In this document: one piece after another, positions 55,401-64,000 of the stretch | Layout: every line of letters starts with the position of its first letter | Numbering within the stretch: the first letter of the stretch is position 1 | Source of the DNA: Sodalis praecaptivus | GTDB taxonomy: Bacteria; Pseudomonadota; Gammaproteobacteria; Enterobacterales; Enterobacteriaceae | Direction of reading: 5' to 3' | DNA length: 64,000 nt | Assembly (NCBI RefSeq): GCF_000517425.1 | Contig: NZ_CP006569.1 | Location: 2,418,001-2,482,000, forward strand | The notes under the pieces: generated by a model | The model's database searches: none | Told to the model about the DNA's origin: nothing | The model's input: the letters and a program-made list of their open reading frames with translations, nothing else | Program-made: the position numbers and the translations under genes

Positions 55401-56438
55401 TTGTGCATAGCGGCGTAACAGCGCGCTGGCGCTGTACAATTCTGCCGCGCGCGTTCGCCAGAATGCCTTAAACAGGACCACCGCCTCCAGTTTATAGTCG
55501 ATATTCTGGGCTTGCTGCGCGTTTAACGGCGCCGGTTTGGTGTGCTTCGCGGCAAAAAACAGCGCCGGCAGGCCGAGATACCCCAGCAATTGCGGCTCAA
55601 GGGTTTCATTCACCAGGACATTTAATAACGCTTCGCCGGTCTGCGAAAGCGCCTGGCGCGTCGGCGGCAGGTCCGCGTTTTTCTGCTGATAAACGTACAG
55701 CGAGCCCGCAAACAGCGTAGCGAACTCTTCATGCCCCACGGGCACATCGCCGAACCCCAGCATGGCGGCATAATACACGATCGGCAGCTCATCTTTGATA
55801 CATTGCCGCCAAAGCATATCGACCGCGCTTTTCTCCGCCGGCGGTAAACCATGCCATGCGCCCCCGTCGACTTTCGCCAGCGCATCGAGAGATAATAGAG
55901 AATCCAGGCTGTTGATGGTGAAAGTCTCATGATTCATCGCGGTCAGAAACGCATCGAGCAGATAGATATCAAGCGCGACCCCCAGCAAGTGAGTAAAAAG
56001 ACGCTGCCTATGGAGGGGATCCGCGTAGTACTCAAACAGGTCGGCGAGGCGCGCTCTTGGCGTGAATTCTTCCTTATCCCGACCGGGTTGGCCACCCGGG
56101 TCAATATCAGGATCGCGCGAAGGCCGCGCGTCGCCCTCCAGGAGGAAAAGCGCCATCAGCCGGTTATGTGGCGTCATCACTTCTTCCCCCCCTGGCGGTT
56201 CGGCACCGCCCGCGATGCCGGCGACGTCGCCGCGCCGCGGCGTTAATTCAATGCTTGTTGCCGCCGCCATCGGGATCGGCGCGCTATCGTCCTGACGCCG
56301 CGTCATGGCTAAGACCGCGGGGTTGACGCTGGAAAGCTGCGCGACAAGCGACGGGGTTAAGGGCCCTATGGCGGTCTCCGCCGCCAGCGCGACGTGCCCG
56401 TGACTCTCTCCATTGGCTGTACAGCGGGCCGTATCCAT
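52404..56438 (-). CDS. Giant effector-like protein with 13-residue repeats
   Basis: A 1344-residue protein of no recognised family. There is no signal peptide and no clear membrane segment. Seen in order: an N-terminal low-complexity leader, a large helical region (about 90-380), a second helical region (about 440-720), an Ala/Pro repeat stalk at about 825-960 made of ten 13-residue units (AGSTLAPAASIPA type), and a C-terminal domain ending KRDRMLRANLIMDDKSFVAR (from about residue 1276). That domain is shared with the 667-residue protein at 37376-39379 but lacks its HExxH site. Start ATG at 56438 has AAAGGAA upstream. A secreted effector or toxin is inferred. Confidence 0.75.
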   Translation of the reverse strand: MDTARCTANGESHGHVALAAETAIGPLTPSLVAQLSSVNPAVLAMTRRQDDSAPIPMAAATSIELTPRRGDVAGIAGGAEPPGGEEVMTPHNRLMALFLLEGDARPSRDPDIDPGGQPGRDKEEFTPRARLADLFEYYADPLHRQRLFTHLLGVALDIYLLDAFLTAMNHETFTINSLDSLLSLDALAKVDGGAWHGLPPAEKSAVDMLWRQCIKDELPIVYYAAMLGFGDVPVGHEEFATLFAGSLYVYQQKNADLPPTRQALSQTGEALLNVLVNETLEPQLLGYLGLPALFFAAKHTKPAPLNAQQAQNIDYKLEAVVLFKAFWRTRAAELYSASALLRRYAQSVVDCLPRTAPTAARVPRQAPRNARAMRQWEQEGNVVARPGGQWGASFADVRPRVDEQRPLNLADESANDNKMKRAAEVAEHFSAIDSLLLFDTLSRLTGYDAQQLCSDQAEIHVLEPFVSELGDYQSRHAYPPITLPAKAVSGGLPFATLKKSVELLAVCDSACAQKMDHFKHIYALKFQQDHYDIIRLDYDIASYLDYDLFDFHTDYVFFDEMRRREQLVLNINTPGDRSRLIKPAGDPTVPGLIDFLQKKHRNEIFASLYAADTAYGALDRETLKQILPLYASVNAMMAEQKEGNIDAMLACASAIPAVGRNALRAGWAAVTALKAHRASANPLGEHLPGAASASPLPGKELPPRYLTIRLGHNLLRLRDPVLNVLTSAGCANFAQANALLNTFARPAFGDQNPPAVRADETLSAVGAKHDDFKGEVPSYEVTLPLKVIDRQPNYLLVTLVDTVSGKGVGRQYAIVAHHPVPLTAASGPAAPIPAAAGTLAPAASIPAAGSTLAPAAPIPAAAGTLAPAASIPAAGSTLAPAASIPAAGSALAPAASIPAAGDTLAPAASIPAAGGALAPAASIPAAGSTLAPAPPVPAAGSVFAPAAPVQAEGSVFAPAPATKRQPVPDRFAASRTLYEGLHPPVTALMLQLEKATLRAAGRTLPPLTHPLTSFMPPPVFIDQRYDTRYLNFCNMVANYPGARQFYLHGLTQSRKSVPSGYDQLKATLPYFTHEVQLARRYAHDLLEEFPSGRALCLGGDGTSCRPIQRYLAQALRTNDRHILHQAGIRLGWHLAKINHYLNQYAHAIHFASRYPAVSSADNAHLALGFAHPADRARRCYIMVDNFITHHFRHVTRAPPHSAPEVRPADLTQATEAETGSPYELKENTGKTDQDGDEAMQDIQRRLEPVAHRYLDVFRNMQGDASITVEQFIECIKRDRMLRANLIMDDKSFVARIIADLAQARHNLLQQTGPRRVLAGERQAPPAASPTFLRLLYELVLTFDE
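53563..53962. repeat. 39-bp in-frame tandem repeat, about 10 copies
   Basis: GCCGGCGC(C)-type anchors recur at 53563, 53602, 53641, 53680, 53719, 53758, 53797, 53836, 53875, 53914 and 53953, exactly 39 bp apart. Each unit encodes 13 residues of the Ala/Pro stalk of the giant protein. The length in multiples of three keeps the frame. Confidence 0.95.
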
Positions 56439-56651
56439 GGTGAAATTCCTTTTCGTTGTCGCGCCTGGCCGGTGCGGTTTCACTAAATGGCATTCCCAAT
56501 TGGTGCGTTCTTTGGCTACTGCAACGTCGGTTAAGCTTATTATTGCCCTCTGCGAAACACGCCATGCCTAAACCTATCGTGGTGCCCACGCCTGCGGTGT
56601 AATGGGTGCAGCAAAGCCCAGCCCGCGGCGTGATGAAGCGATTATCGTGCC

Positions 56652-57199
56652 GTTCACGGAGTGATGGAATATTACCGCGCCGATCATGCCCGCATAATGA
56701 TGAAAATAGTATCGCGCCATTCACACCCGCGGGACGATGAACATAATATCGCCCCGTTCATGCCCGCATGATGATGAAGCTATTATCGTGCCGTTCACCC
56801 CCGCGGGACGATGAAGATAATATCGCCCCGTTCATGCCCGCATAATGATGGAAATAATATCGCGCCGTTCACCCCCGCGGGACGATGAAGATAATATCGC
56901 CCCGTTCATGCCCGCATAATGATGAAAATCGTATCGCGCCGTTCACCCCCGCGGGACGATGAAGATAATATCGCCCCGTTCATGCCCGCATAATGATGAA
57001 AATCGTATCGCGCCGTTCACCCCCGCGGGACGATGAGTTTATTAGCACGCCGTTCATGCCCGCGGGGTGATGAAGCTATTATCGCGCCGGTCATGCTCAT
57101 ATAAAGATGAAAATAGTATCGCGGCGTTCACCCCCGCGGAACGATGAGTATATTATCTCGCCGTTCACTTTGCCGCATGAGGAATTATTATCATCCCAC
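56652..57199. repeat. 37-bp tandem repeat, 14 copies, in alternating pairs
   Basis: From 56682 to 57199 units begin every 37 bp (56682, 56719, 56756 and so on to 57163). Two versions alternate in most of the array: GTTCACCCCCGCGGGACGAT and GTTCATGCCCGCATAATGAT, so the higher-order period is 74 bp. A shorter 30-bp unit starts at 56652. There are no unique spacers. It lies upstream of the giant protein gene. Confidence 0.95.
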
Positions 57200-57738
57200 C
57201 TAATCCCACGGCGTAAAATAACCCCGCACGCCTTAACTTATGCAAGAAATAATGAGGCAGCACGAATAATCAATACGCATTAACAGCATCAGTGAATTAT
57301 ATTATCTCCATCCTCTACGGCGATACATTAAAAAGTCATTACGGTCGCAAACCTCAGACGAATTAACATTATTATAGGGCTATCGACATTCATAATAATA
57401 GCACGACCCTGCTAGCGGCTTGCCGTAGTCAAACAAATCAAAAAGCCTTTGTCAAGAATAGCCCCCCTTTGTCATGATTAAACACTTTCGTCCTGGATCC
57501 CAATTGAATGTGATGGTGCAGCCGGGAAGTATAATGAGATAATAAATCGCCAGATGTCTGTCACCGTCAGCCATACCGCAGGGCAGTTGTCGCAGGCGGA
57601 AATGTGGCATACCGCGCTCCGGCCTATGGGTCGTGATGGGGGCATAGACCAGCGGCACGCGGGGCCGCCGGTTAGCAACCCGGAGGCGAGCGGTCTGGCT
57701 CACGCTGCCCGCGGCCGGGTAAGCGCGAACGCAGCGGT
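57200..57738. other. AT-rich spacer between repeat and yjiA
   Basis: No supported gene. Frames near 57452-57703 and 57554-57883 are overlapped or antisense to yjiA and not protein-like. Confidence 0.45.
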
Positions 57739-58704
57739 TCAGGCGGGCTGTAACGTACTAAACGCGGCGCGAATCTCCCCTTCCGGCAAGCCTTCGCCGA
57801 TAAAGACCATGACGCCGGTCCGAGGCTCCTCTTCCCGCCAACAGCGGTCCCAATCGGCGCTATACAGTCGCTGCACCCCTTGAAACAGCAGCCGTCGCGC
57901 CTCGCCCTCCACGGCCAAAATACCTTTATAGCGCAGTAGCCGGTCGGCATATTGCTCCAGCAGCCGCTCCATGACGGCGGATAATGCGTCGAACGCCGGC
58001 GGCGCGGTCAGGGTAATGACCACGGAGCTAACGCCGGGCGCCGGTAACGGCCGGGGCCAAAAGCGGGGCCGGGCGACCGGCAGGCGATCGTTGAGCATGA
58101 ACCCCTCAAGGGTGAACAGCTCGCGCACGTCAGTTTGCCCCTGTATGACCACCGACACCGGCGCACGGGCATTTATCCGCTGCAGCCGCGCGATCAGGTG
58201 TTCGCTGTTGCCGGCCACATCGGTCTTGGTCAGCAGCAGCCGATCGGCGAACCCGACCTGCGTCTGCGCCAGCAAATAGGTGTCCAACTGCTGCTCGGCG
58301 TGTACCGCGTCCACCAGGGTAATAACGCCATCCAGCCTGAAACGCTCCGCCTGTAGCGGGTCGGCGAAGAAGGTCTGAATTATCGGTCCCGGATCCGCCA
58401 TGCCGGTACATTCGATAATTACCCGGTCGAAGGCCAATGTGCCGGCATCCAGGCCTTGCAGCAACGCGCGTAACGCCTCGGCCAGTTCGTTAGCGCTGGT
58501 GCAGCAAATACAGCCATTGCTAAGCGTGGTCACCCGCGTGGCGCTCTCTTCCAGCAAACGGTCATCGATAGCCACCGCGCCGAACTCGTTTTCAATCACG
58601 GCAATCTGTTCGCCGTGCGGGGCGGTGAGGATGTGACGTAGCAGCGTGGTTTTCCCCGCGCCGAGGAAGCCCGTCAAGATGGTGGCGGGAATAGGATGAT
58701 TCAT
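57739..58704 (-). CDS. yjiA: COG0523 (CobW-like) GTPase YjiA
   Basis: A 321-residue G3E-family P-loop GTPase, a suspected metal chaperone. The Walker A is GFLGAGKTTLLRHI near residue 10, the metal-binding CxCC motif is in NGCICCTSANE, the base-specificity motif is LLTKTDVAG, and the C-terminal domain ends LLFQGVQRLYSADWDRCW. Almost full-length match to E. coli YjiA. ATG at 58704 follows ACAGGAGCG; an upstream start at 58794 overlaps yjiX. It is the last gene of btsT-yjiX-yjiA. Confidence 0.93.
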   Translation of the reverse strand: MNHPIPATILTGFLGAGKTTLLRHILTAPHGEQIAVIENEFGAVAIDDRLLEESATRVTTLSNGCICCTSANELAEALRALLQGLDAGTLAFDRVIIECTGMADPGPIIQTFFADPLQAERFRLDGVITLVDAVHAEQQLDTYLLAQTQVGFADRLLLTKTDVAGNSEHLIARLQRINARAPVSVVIQGQTDVRELFTLEGFMLNDRLPVARPRFWPRPLPAPGVSSVVITLTAPPAFDALSAVMERLLEQYADRLLRYKGILAVEGEARRLLFQGVQRLYSADWDRCWREEEPRTGVMVFIGEGLPEGEIRAAFSTLQPA

Positions 58705-58720
58705 GGAACGCTCCTGTCGT

Positions 58721-58924
58721 TTAGCAGCAGCGGAAGCCGCCCTTGCCGTTTCCGCCATAACGGGCTTCTTGACGTTCCCGGAAGAACTCTTCATAGGTCA
58801 TTGCCGGCGTATCGGGATGCTGCGTGCGCATGTGTTCGACATAATGATCATAGTCCGGGACGCCGACCAGCATTCTGGCGGCCTGCCCCAGGTATTTCCC
58901 CGCCTGGCCTAACTGTCCAAACAT
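58721..58924 (-). CDS. yjiX: YjiX/YbdD family small protein
   Basis: A 67-residue cytosolic protein that matches E. coli YjiX nearly residue for residue, from [19 protein letters not shown] to GKGGFRCC. The family is found next to CstA/BtsT peptide-pyruvate transporters. The molecular role is unclear. Start ATG at 58924 has AGGAGG upstream. It lies between btsT and yjiA as in E. coli. Confidence 0.92.
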   Translation of the reverse strand: MFGQLGQAGKYLGQAARMLVGVPDYDHYVEHMRTQHPDTPAMTYEEFFRERQEARYGGNGKGGFRCC

Positions 58925-59020
58925 CGGCTGCCTCCTGATAATACCCGCCGGCATCGTGGCAGCACGACGCCGGCGGGGAGTGGGTTCGCTCGGGCGCGCG
59001 CGGCGCCGGGCAACGCGAGG

Positions 59021-61171
59021 TTAATGTCCGCCGGAGAGCTTCACGCCGCCCTCGGGCACCGGGATGAAGGTGGTTTCTTTGTCGCTGCGCTGCGGGCTTT
59101 GGCGCGCCCGTAGCGTCGTTTTAATGCCGTAAATGATGATACTGTAAACCACCACCAAGAACAGGATGCTGAGACCGGCATTGGTATAATTATTCACCAC
59201 GATATGGTGCATATTGTCTATCTGCGCCGCGCTGAGGGTGGCGCCCTGCTCGCTGATACGACGGTTATATTCGCGCGCCAGGTACAAAAACCCTTCCAAC
59301 TGCGGATTTTGGCTGAACAGCTTCAAGCCAAGCGCCCAGGTAGTGCAGATAAGCAGCCAGACCGCCGGCAGCAGCGTCACCCAAATATAGCGGGTGCGTT
59401 TCATCTTGATAAGCACCACCGTACCCAGCACCAGCGCCACCGCGGCCAACATTTGGTTGGAGATGCCGAACAGCGGCCAAAGGCTTTTCACCCCGCCGAG
59501 CGGATCCACCACGCCCTGGTAGAGCAGATAGCCCCAAAGCCCCACGCAGCCGGCGGTGCCAACGATCCCCGCCGGCAGCGAGTCAGTCTTTTTCAAAAAC
59601 GGCACGAAATTGCCCAGTAAATCCTGCAGCATAAAGCGCCCCGAGCGGGTACCGGCATCCAACGCGGTGAGGATAAACAGCGCCTCAAACAGGATGCCGA
59701 AATGGTACCAGAAGCCCATATCCGCCCCCGGTACGATTTGATGGAACACATGCGCAATCCCTACCGCCAGGGTTGGTGCGCCGCCGGCACGATTAAGCAC
59801 GGAAGGTTCGCCGATATCTTTCGCGGTTTGCAGGATCTGTTCCGGCGAAATCACAAAACCCCAGCCGCTAACCGTCGCCGCCGCCTGGGCGGTCACCTGC
59901 TGGAGCGAGGCCATGATCATCGGCGCGTCGGCGGTGCCGAGACGGTGCAGATCGGGCATCGTAATGCCGAGGGCCACCGGCGGGGTATTCATGGCGAAAT
60001 ACAGCCCCGGTTCAATAATCGACGCCGCCACCAGCGCCATGATGGCGACAAACGACTCCATCAACATGGCGCCGTAGCCGATGAAGCGCGCGTCATTTTC
60101 ATTGGCTAACAGCTTGGGCGTCGTGCCGGAGGCGATGAGCGCATGGAAACCGGACACCGCGCCGCAGGCGATGGTAATGAACAAGAAGGGAAACAGCGTG
60201 CCTTTCCATACCGGCCCAGTGCCGTCGATAAACGGCGTGGTGGCCGGCATTTTCAGATCCGGGTTCAGCACCACAATCCCCAGCGCCAGACCAACAATGA
60301 CGCCGATTTTCAAAAAGGTGGCCAGGTAATCCCGCGGCGCCAGTATCAGCCACACCGGCAACAGCGCCGAGATAAACGCGTAGCCGATAAGGGCATAAGT
60401 GATAGTGGTATCTTTAAAGGTCAGCGCCGGTCCCCAATAGGGGTCCTGGGCAATCACGCCGCCAAACCAGATGGACAGCAGCAGCAGCACAATACCAATG
60501 ACCGACACTTCCCCCACCCGCCCGGGGCGGATGAAGCGCATATAAATCCCCATCAGCAAGGCAATGGGCACGGTGGAACAGACGGTGAACACTCCCCATG
60601 GGCTTTCCGCCAGGGCTTTCACCACAATCAGCGCCAGCACCGCCAGTATAATTATCATGATAAGGAAACAGCCGAACAGCGCGATAGTTCCCGGCACGCG
60701 GCCCATTTCCTCCTTGACGATTTCCCCGAGCGAAACGCCGTTGCGGCGGGTTGACAGGAACAGCACGATGAAGTCCTGCACCGCGCCGGCCAGCACTACC
60801 CCCGCCAGCAGCCACAGCGTACCGGGCAGATAGCCCATCTGCGCCGCAAGTACCGGCCCGACCAGCGGCCCCGCGCCGGCTATCGCGGCGAAGTGATGGC
60901 CGAACAGCACATTGCGGTGGGTGGGCACGTAATTTAGGCCGTCATTGTTGACCACCGCCGGCGTGGCGCGGGCGGGATCGAGACGCATGACGTTTTTGGC
61001 GATATACAGACTGTAGTAGCGATAGGCAACCAGATAGACCGCCACCGACGACACCACAATCCACAGCGCGCTGACGTGTTCTCCCCGGCGCAGCGCAATA
61101 ACACCCAGGCAGCAGGCACCGATAAAGCCGATGATGAGCCAGGGCAGATGTTTCAAAACAGAGTGCTTCAT
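59021..61171 (-). CDS. btsT: Pyruvate:H+ symporter BtsT
   Basis: A 716-residue CstA-family inner-membrane transporter; E. coli BtsT (YjiY) has the same length and imports pyruvate with high affinity. Some eighteen hydrophobic segments are seen. Landmarks are the N-terminal LPWLIIGFIGACCLGVIALRRGE, NVLFGHHFAAIAGAGPLVGPVLAAQMG, FLSTRRNGVSLGEI, and SGFHALIASGTTPK. Two BtsR-like sites lie about 80-105 bp upstream of its ATG. It is transcribed towards yjiX and yjiA. Confidence 0.95.
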   Translation of the reverse strand: MKHSVLKHLPWLIIGFIGACCLGVIALRRGEHVSALWIVVSSVAVYLVAYRYYSLYIAKNVMRLDPARATPAVVNNDGLNYVPTHRNVLFGHHFAAIAGAGPLVGPVLAAQMGYLPGTLWLLAGVVLAGAVQDFIVLFLSTRRNGVSLGEIVKEEMGRVPGTIALFGCFLIMIIILAVLALIVVKALAESPWGVFTVCSTVPIALLMGIYMRFIRPGRVGEVSVIGIVLLLLSIWFGGVIAQDPYWGPALTFKDTTITYALIGYAFISALLPVWLILAPRDYLATFLKIGVIVGLALGIVVLNPDLKMPATTPFIDGTGPVWKGTLFPFLFITIACGAVSGFHALIASGTTPKLLANENDARFIGYGAMLMESFVAIMALVAASIIEPGLYFAMNTPPVALGITMPDLHRLGTADAPMIMASLQQVTAQAAATVSGWGFVISPEQILQTAKDIGEPSVLNRAGGAPTLAVGIAHVFHQIVPGADMGFWYHFGILFEALFILTALDAGTRSGRFMLQDLLGNFVPFLKKTDSLPAGIVGTAGCVGLWGYLLYQGVVDPLGGVKSLWPLFGISNQMLAAVALVLGTVVLIKMKRTRYIWVTLLPAVWLLICTTWALGLKLFSQNPQLEGFLYLAREYNRRISEQGATLSAAQIDNMHHIVVNNYTNAGLSILFLVVVYSIIIYGIKTTLRARQSPQRSDKETTFIPVPEGGVKLSGGH

Positions 61172-61249
61172 AGCGTAAGGTACTCGTTATAAGTATGGCA
61201 GTGACGTTACTTTATTTGGCAATCGGGTGACAGAAGCAGGGAAATTAAA

Positions 61250-61277
61250 TGAACGGTCATATAGCGAAATAAGCGGT
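61250..61277 (-). promoter_or_regulatory. BtsR-like direct repeats upstream of btsT
   Basis: On the btsT strand ACCGCTTA (61270-61277) and ACCGTTCA (61250-61257) are direct repeats 20 bp apart, about two helical turns, beginning 106 bp upstream of the btsT ATG. They resemble the ACC(G/A)CT(C/T)A repeats reported for E. coli BtsR (YehT); the second has one mismatch. Confidence 0.6.
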
Positions 61278-61387
61278 CATATTTTCAGGTGAAAGGATCC
61301 AGATGCGGGGTTGACAAGTAGGAACTACGGGAACATGTAAAGGGTACCAAACGGCACTCGCCGGCGCGCGCGACGCCGGCCAAGGCG

Positions 61388-62116
61388 TTAGACTTTCAGA
61401 CCCAACTGCTGCTTGAGGGTTTTCAAATAGCGCCGGCTGACCGGCAGCGCATGGCCATTGCTGAGCTGCAGCTCAGCCTGTCCGCACTCCTCCAGGCGAA
61501 TCTCGCGCAGGTGCGCCATATTTACCAGAAACTGGCGATGGCAGCGCACCAGCGGCGTACGGCGCTCCAGCGTTTTCAACGTCAATTCGGTAAAACATTC
61601 GGCGCCCTGCTCGCCGGTAACGTACACGCCGCTTTGCCGGGAGCTGGCAAACATCACCTCGGTGGTTTTCAAAAGATAGATGCGGCTGTGGCCGGTGCAG
61701 GGAATATAGGCCAGCTCCTGACAGGCCTCGGTCAGCGACGCGAGATTCTGCCCGGGGCGCGGGCGACTGAGGTTGCGCAGCGTCTTCGCCAGCCGCTGGG
61801 CGTCAATCGGCTTAAGCAGATAGTCGAACGCCTGCTCCTCAAAGGCCCGCACCGCATATTCATCGTACGCCGTGACAAAGACGATGTACGGCATACTGTC
61901 CGGGTCGATCATCGCGACCATTTCCAAACCGCTGATGCGCGGCATTTGAATATCCAAAAACACCACATCGGGGCGCAGGCGATGGATGGCGCCGATGGCT
62001 TCCACCGCGTTGGCGCACTCTCCCACCACCTCGAGGCGCTCATCCTGCGCCAATAAACAGCGTAGATTCTCCCGCGCCAGCGGTTCGTCGTCGACAATGA
62101 GCACAGTTAACATCAA
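61388..62116 (-). CDS. btsR: LytTR response regulator BtsR
   Basis: A 242-residue regulator matching E. coli BtsR (YehT). Receiver domain: [11 protein letters not shown], phosphoacceptor Asp in [16 protein letters not shown] (about residue 55), FDYLLKPID. LytTR DNA-binding domain: [13 protein letters not shown]-like [13 protein letters not shown] to [12 protein letters not shown]. It responds to BtsS and in E. coli activates btsT when pyruvate is scarce. Its start overlaps the btsS stop by 4 bp. It lies directly next to its target operon here, about 216 bp downstream of which btsT begins. Confidence 0.94.
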   Translation of the reverse strand: MMLTVLIVDDEPLARENLRCLLAQDERLEVVGECANAVEAIGAIHRLRPDVVFLDIQMPRISGLEMVAMIDPDSMPYIVFVTAYDEYAVRAFEEQAFDYLLKPIDAQRLAKTLRNLSRPRPGQNLASLTEACQELAYIPCTGHSRIYLLKTTEVMFASSRQSGVYVTGEQGAECFTELTLKTLERRTPLVRCHRQFLVNMAHLREIRLEECGQAELQLSNGHALPVSRRYLKTLKQQLGLKV

Positions 62117-63798
62117 ACGGAGTCCTCTCTAGCCAAAGAAAGCGTAATCCGGGTATAGCGGTCCGGTTGACACTCGACGCTGACGCCGCTGCCCACGCCG
62201 TAGCGGCCCTGTAGCCGCTTGTCGACCAATTGCATCCCCAGACCATGGCTGACACAATTTGCCGGGAACAGCCCGGCATTGTCCTCAATGCAAATAAGCA
62301 GCCGCGGCCCCTCACAGCGGGCGCTTAGGGTAATCACGCCGGGTCCCAGCAGCTGCGACGTGCCGTGTTTGATCGCGTTTTCCACAATCGGCTGTAGCGA
62401 GAACGCCGGCAGCGACAGCGATAATAGCGGTTCCGGTACCGCAATGTGTACCTGCAGGCGCTGCTGAAAACGGGCTTTCTCGATTTGCAGATAAGCGTCA
62501 ATATGCTCGATTTCATCCGCCAATGTGACGATTTCCGCCGAGCGTTTCAGATTTTTGCGAAAAAAGGTGGACAGGTACTGCACCAGCCGGGCGGCCTGAT
62601 CGCTGTCGTGGCGGATTACCGCCACCAAGGTATTGAGGGCGTTAAACAGAAAATGGGGATTGACCTGCGCATGTAGCAGCTTGATTTCGGACTGCGTCAA
62701 CAGCAATTTATGCCGCTCGTACTGGCCGGCCAGAATCTGCGCCGAAAGCAGGCTGGCGATCCCCTCCCCCAGCGTACGGTTGATCGAGCTGAACAGGCGG
62801 TTTTTTGCCTCATACAGCTTGATGGTGCCGATCACTTCCTGGTTTTCACCGCGCAGCGGGATGACCAGCGTGGAGCCGAGCTTGCAGCCGCGGTGTAGCG
62901 AACATTGATACGGCACCGCGTTGCCGTCGGCGTACACCACTTCATTATGATCAATGGCCCAGCGCGAGTGACGCGAGGCGATGGGCGTTCCCGGCAAATG
63001 ATGATCGTCACCGATGCCGATAAACGCCAGCAGGCGCTGCCTGTCGGTAATCGCCACCGCGCCGATATCCAGCGTTTGGTAGATGACCTGCGCCACCCGC
63101 CGGCTGTTTTCCTGGTTGAACCCCTGGCGCAGGATCCCCTCGGTACAGGCGGCAATCTTCAGCGCGCGGGCGGAAAACGCCGAGGTGTATTTCTCGAACA
63201 TTGCGCGCCGGTCGAGCAGAATGCGCATAAACATCGCCGCGCCGATGGCATTGGTGACAATCATGGGCGCGGCGATACTTTTCACTAGCTGTAGCGCTTC
63301 AGCTAACGGACGCGCCAGCAGCAGAATAATCGCCATTTGCAACACCTCGGCCAGCAGCGTCACGCCGGCGACGGTAAGCGGATGAAACAACCGGTCCAGC
63401 CGGCCGCGGCGAACCAGCAGCCGATGGGCCAGCCCGCCGAGAAGACCTTCGACAATGGTGGACACCATGCAGCTAAACGCCGTCATGCCTCCCATGGAAT
63501 AGCGGTGCAAACCGCCGGTGAAGCCCACCAGCCCGCCGACCACCGGCCCGCCCAACAGGCCACCCAATACGGCGCCAATCGCGCGGGTATTGGCGATAGA
63601 GTCCTGGATATGCAAACCAAAATAGGTGCCCATAATGCAGAACATGGAGAACATGACATAGCACAAAAGCTTGTGTGGCAAGCGCACCGTGACGTGCATC
63701 AAAGGGATGAACAGCGGCGTTTTGCTTAACAGATAGGCGATAACCAGATAAACGCACATCTGTTGCAGCAGCAGTAAAACCAACTTAAATTCGTACAT
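62113..63798 (-). CDS. btsS: LytS-type sensor histidine kinase BtsS
   Basis: A 561-residue pyruvate sensor, the same length as E. coli BtsS (YehU). The N-terminal 5TM-LYT membrane domain ([50 protein letters not shown]) is followed by a GAF domain ([34 protein letters not shown]) and the kinase core with phospho-His in [19 protein letters not shown] and an ATPase end [17 protein letters not shown] at 63798 gives the E. coli-like N-terminus; an in-frame start at 63858 adds 20 residues. It is coupled to btsR. Confidence 0.95.
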   Translation of the reverse strand: MYEFKLVLLLLQQMCVYLVIAYLLSKTPLFIPLMHVTVRLPHKLLCYVMFSMFCIMGTYFGLHIQDSIANTRAIGAVLGGLLGGPVVGGLVGFTGGLHRYSMGGMTAFSCMVSTIVEGLLGGLAHRLLVRRGRLDRLFHPLTVAGVTLLAEVLQMAIILLLARPLAEALQLVKSIAAPMIVTNAIGAAMFMRILLDRRAMFEKYTSAFSARALKIAACTEGILRQGFNQENSRRVAQVIYQTLDIGAVAITDRQRLLAFIGIGDDHHLPGTPIASRHSRWAIDHNEVVYADGNAVPYQCSLHRGCKLGSTLVIPLRGENQEVIGTIKLYEAKNRLFSSINRTLGEGIASLLSAQILAGQYERHKLLLTQSEIKLLHAQVNPHFLFNALNTLVAVIRHDSDQAARLVQYLSTFFRKNLKRSAEIVTLADEIEHIDAYLQIEKARFQQRLQVHIAVPEPLLSLSLPAFSLQPIVENAIKHGTSQLLGPGVITLSARCEGPRLLICIEDNAGLFPANCVSHGLGMQLVDKRLQGRYGVGSGVSVECQPDRYTRITLSLAREDSV

Positions 63799-64000
63799 GA
63801 TTCCAACCCGGGCAGGACGACACAGCGCGCGGCGTGACAGGCGCGTTAGCTTACGCAATATTTGCGGGTAATAGTTTGACCTATTTCACTGATTTGCCCC
63901 TTCGGCTGACACGGAGACGATGGCGCGTACCGATAACGGCGCCTGGCCTCATTGAGGCTCGGCTGTGCAGGCGCCAGGCCTGGCGGCGCGTGAACCTTAA
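63799..64000. other. btsS upstream region
   Basis: The window ends 202 bp upstream of btsS. A T-rich stretch near 63860-63890 may hold its promoter. No other gene is seen. Confidence 0.4.

Noticed and set aside
56652-57199. CRISPR array
   Set aside because: Units are contiguous with no unique spacers and no cas genes are near; this is a simple tandem repeat.

Overview
The window looks like the chromosome of a Sodalis-type member of the Enterobacterales. This is an inference. It rests on the enterobacterial order hemA-prfA-prmC-sirB1-kdsA with lolB-ispE-prs-(ychH)-pth-ychF, protein lengths matching E. coli closely, a fairly high-GC core, many short tandem repeats between genes, a decayed IS256-type transposase and type III effector-like genes. 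No rRNA, tRNA or CRISPR array was found.

Layout. 1-15.4 kb is conserved core: chaB, chaA, dauA, kdsA, sirB1, prmC, prfA and hemA on one side; lolB, ispE, prs, ychH, pth and ychF on the other. Compared with E. coli, dauA sits beside chaA instead of between prs and ychH, and sirB2 is missing. 15.4-16.1 kb is repeat-rich spacer. 16.1-34.4 kb is a complete bacterial microcompartment (BMC) locus. It encodes a glycyl-radical diol dehydratase with its activase, a CoA-acylating aldehyde dehydrogenase, an alcohol dehydrogenase, PduL, acetate/propionate kinase, EutJ-like chaperone, five shell proteins (two BMC-H, a GrpU-like BMC-H, a PduB-like BMC-T and an EutN-like pentamer), a flavoprotein-like protein, GlcG-like and PfpI-like accessory proteins, and a diol facilitator. 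Opposite these lie a PocR-domain sensor kinase, an AraC-type response regulator, a second-type SAM synthetase and an extended BMC-H. This matches the B12-independent 1,2-propanediol (Grp/GRM3) type: diol enters through the facilitator, is dehydrated to aldehyde inside the shell, then disproportionated to alcohol and acyl-CoA, which yields ATP through PduL and the kinase.

34.4-41.7 kb is a low-GC accessory island: IS256 remnant, a leucine-rich-repeat (LPX) effector without its E3 ligase domain, a 667-residue effector-like protein with an HExxH site, a DUF3750-like secreted protein and a tiny cysteine-rich secreted protein. 41.7-52.4 kb is catabolic: a talarate/galactarate dehydratase with MFS transporter and LysR regulator, then a six-gene operon (FAH hydrolase, FMN hydroxy-acid oxidase, acetoacetate-decarboxylase-like protein, two SDRs, MHS transporter) facing a GntR regulator with two DNA-binding domains. 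52.4-57.7 kb holds a very large effector-like protein sharing a C-terminal domain with the 667-residue protein, followed by a 14-copy 37-bp tandem repeat. 57.7-63.8 kb is the pyruvate uptake system yjiA-yjiX-btsT with its own BtsSR two-component system next to it.

The points most worth following up are the shared C-terminal domain of the two effector-like proteins, the roughly 60-residue internal insertion in the microcompartment glycyl-radical enzyme, and the dedicated metK/extended-shell-protein operon. All calls come from reading the sequence and from remembered family sequences; no database search was run.
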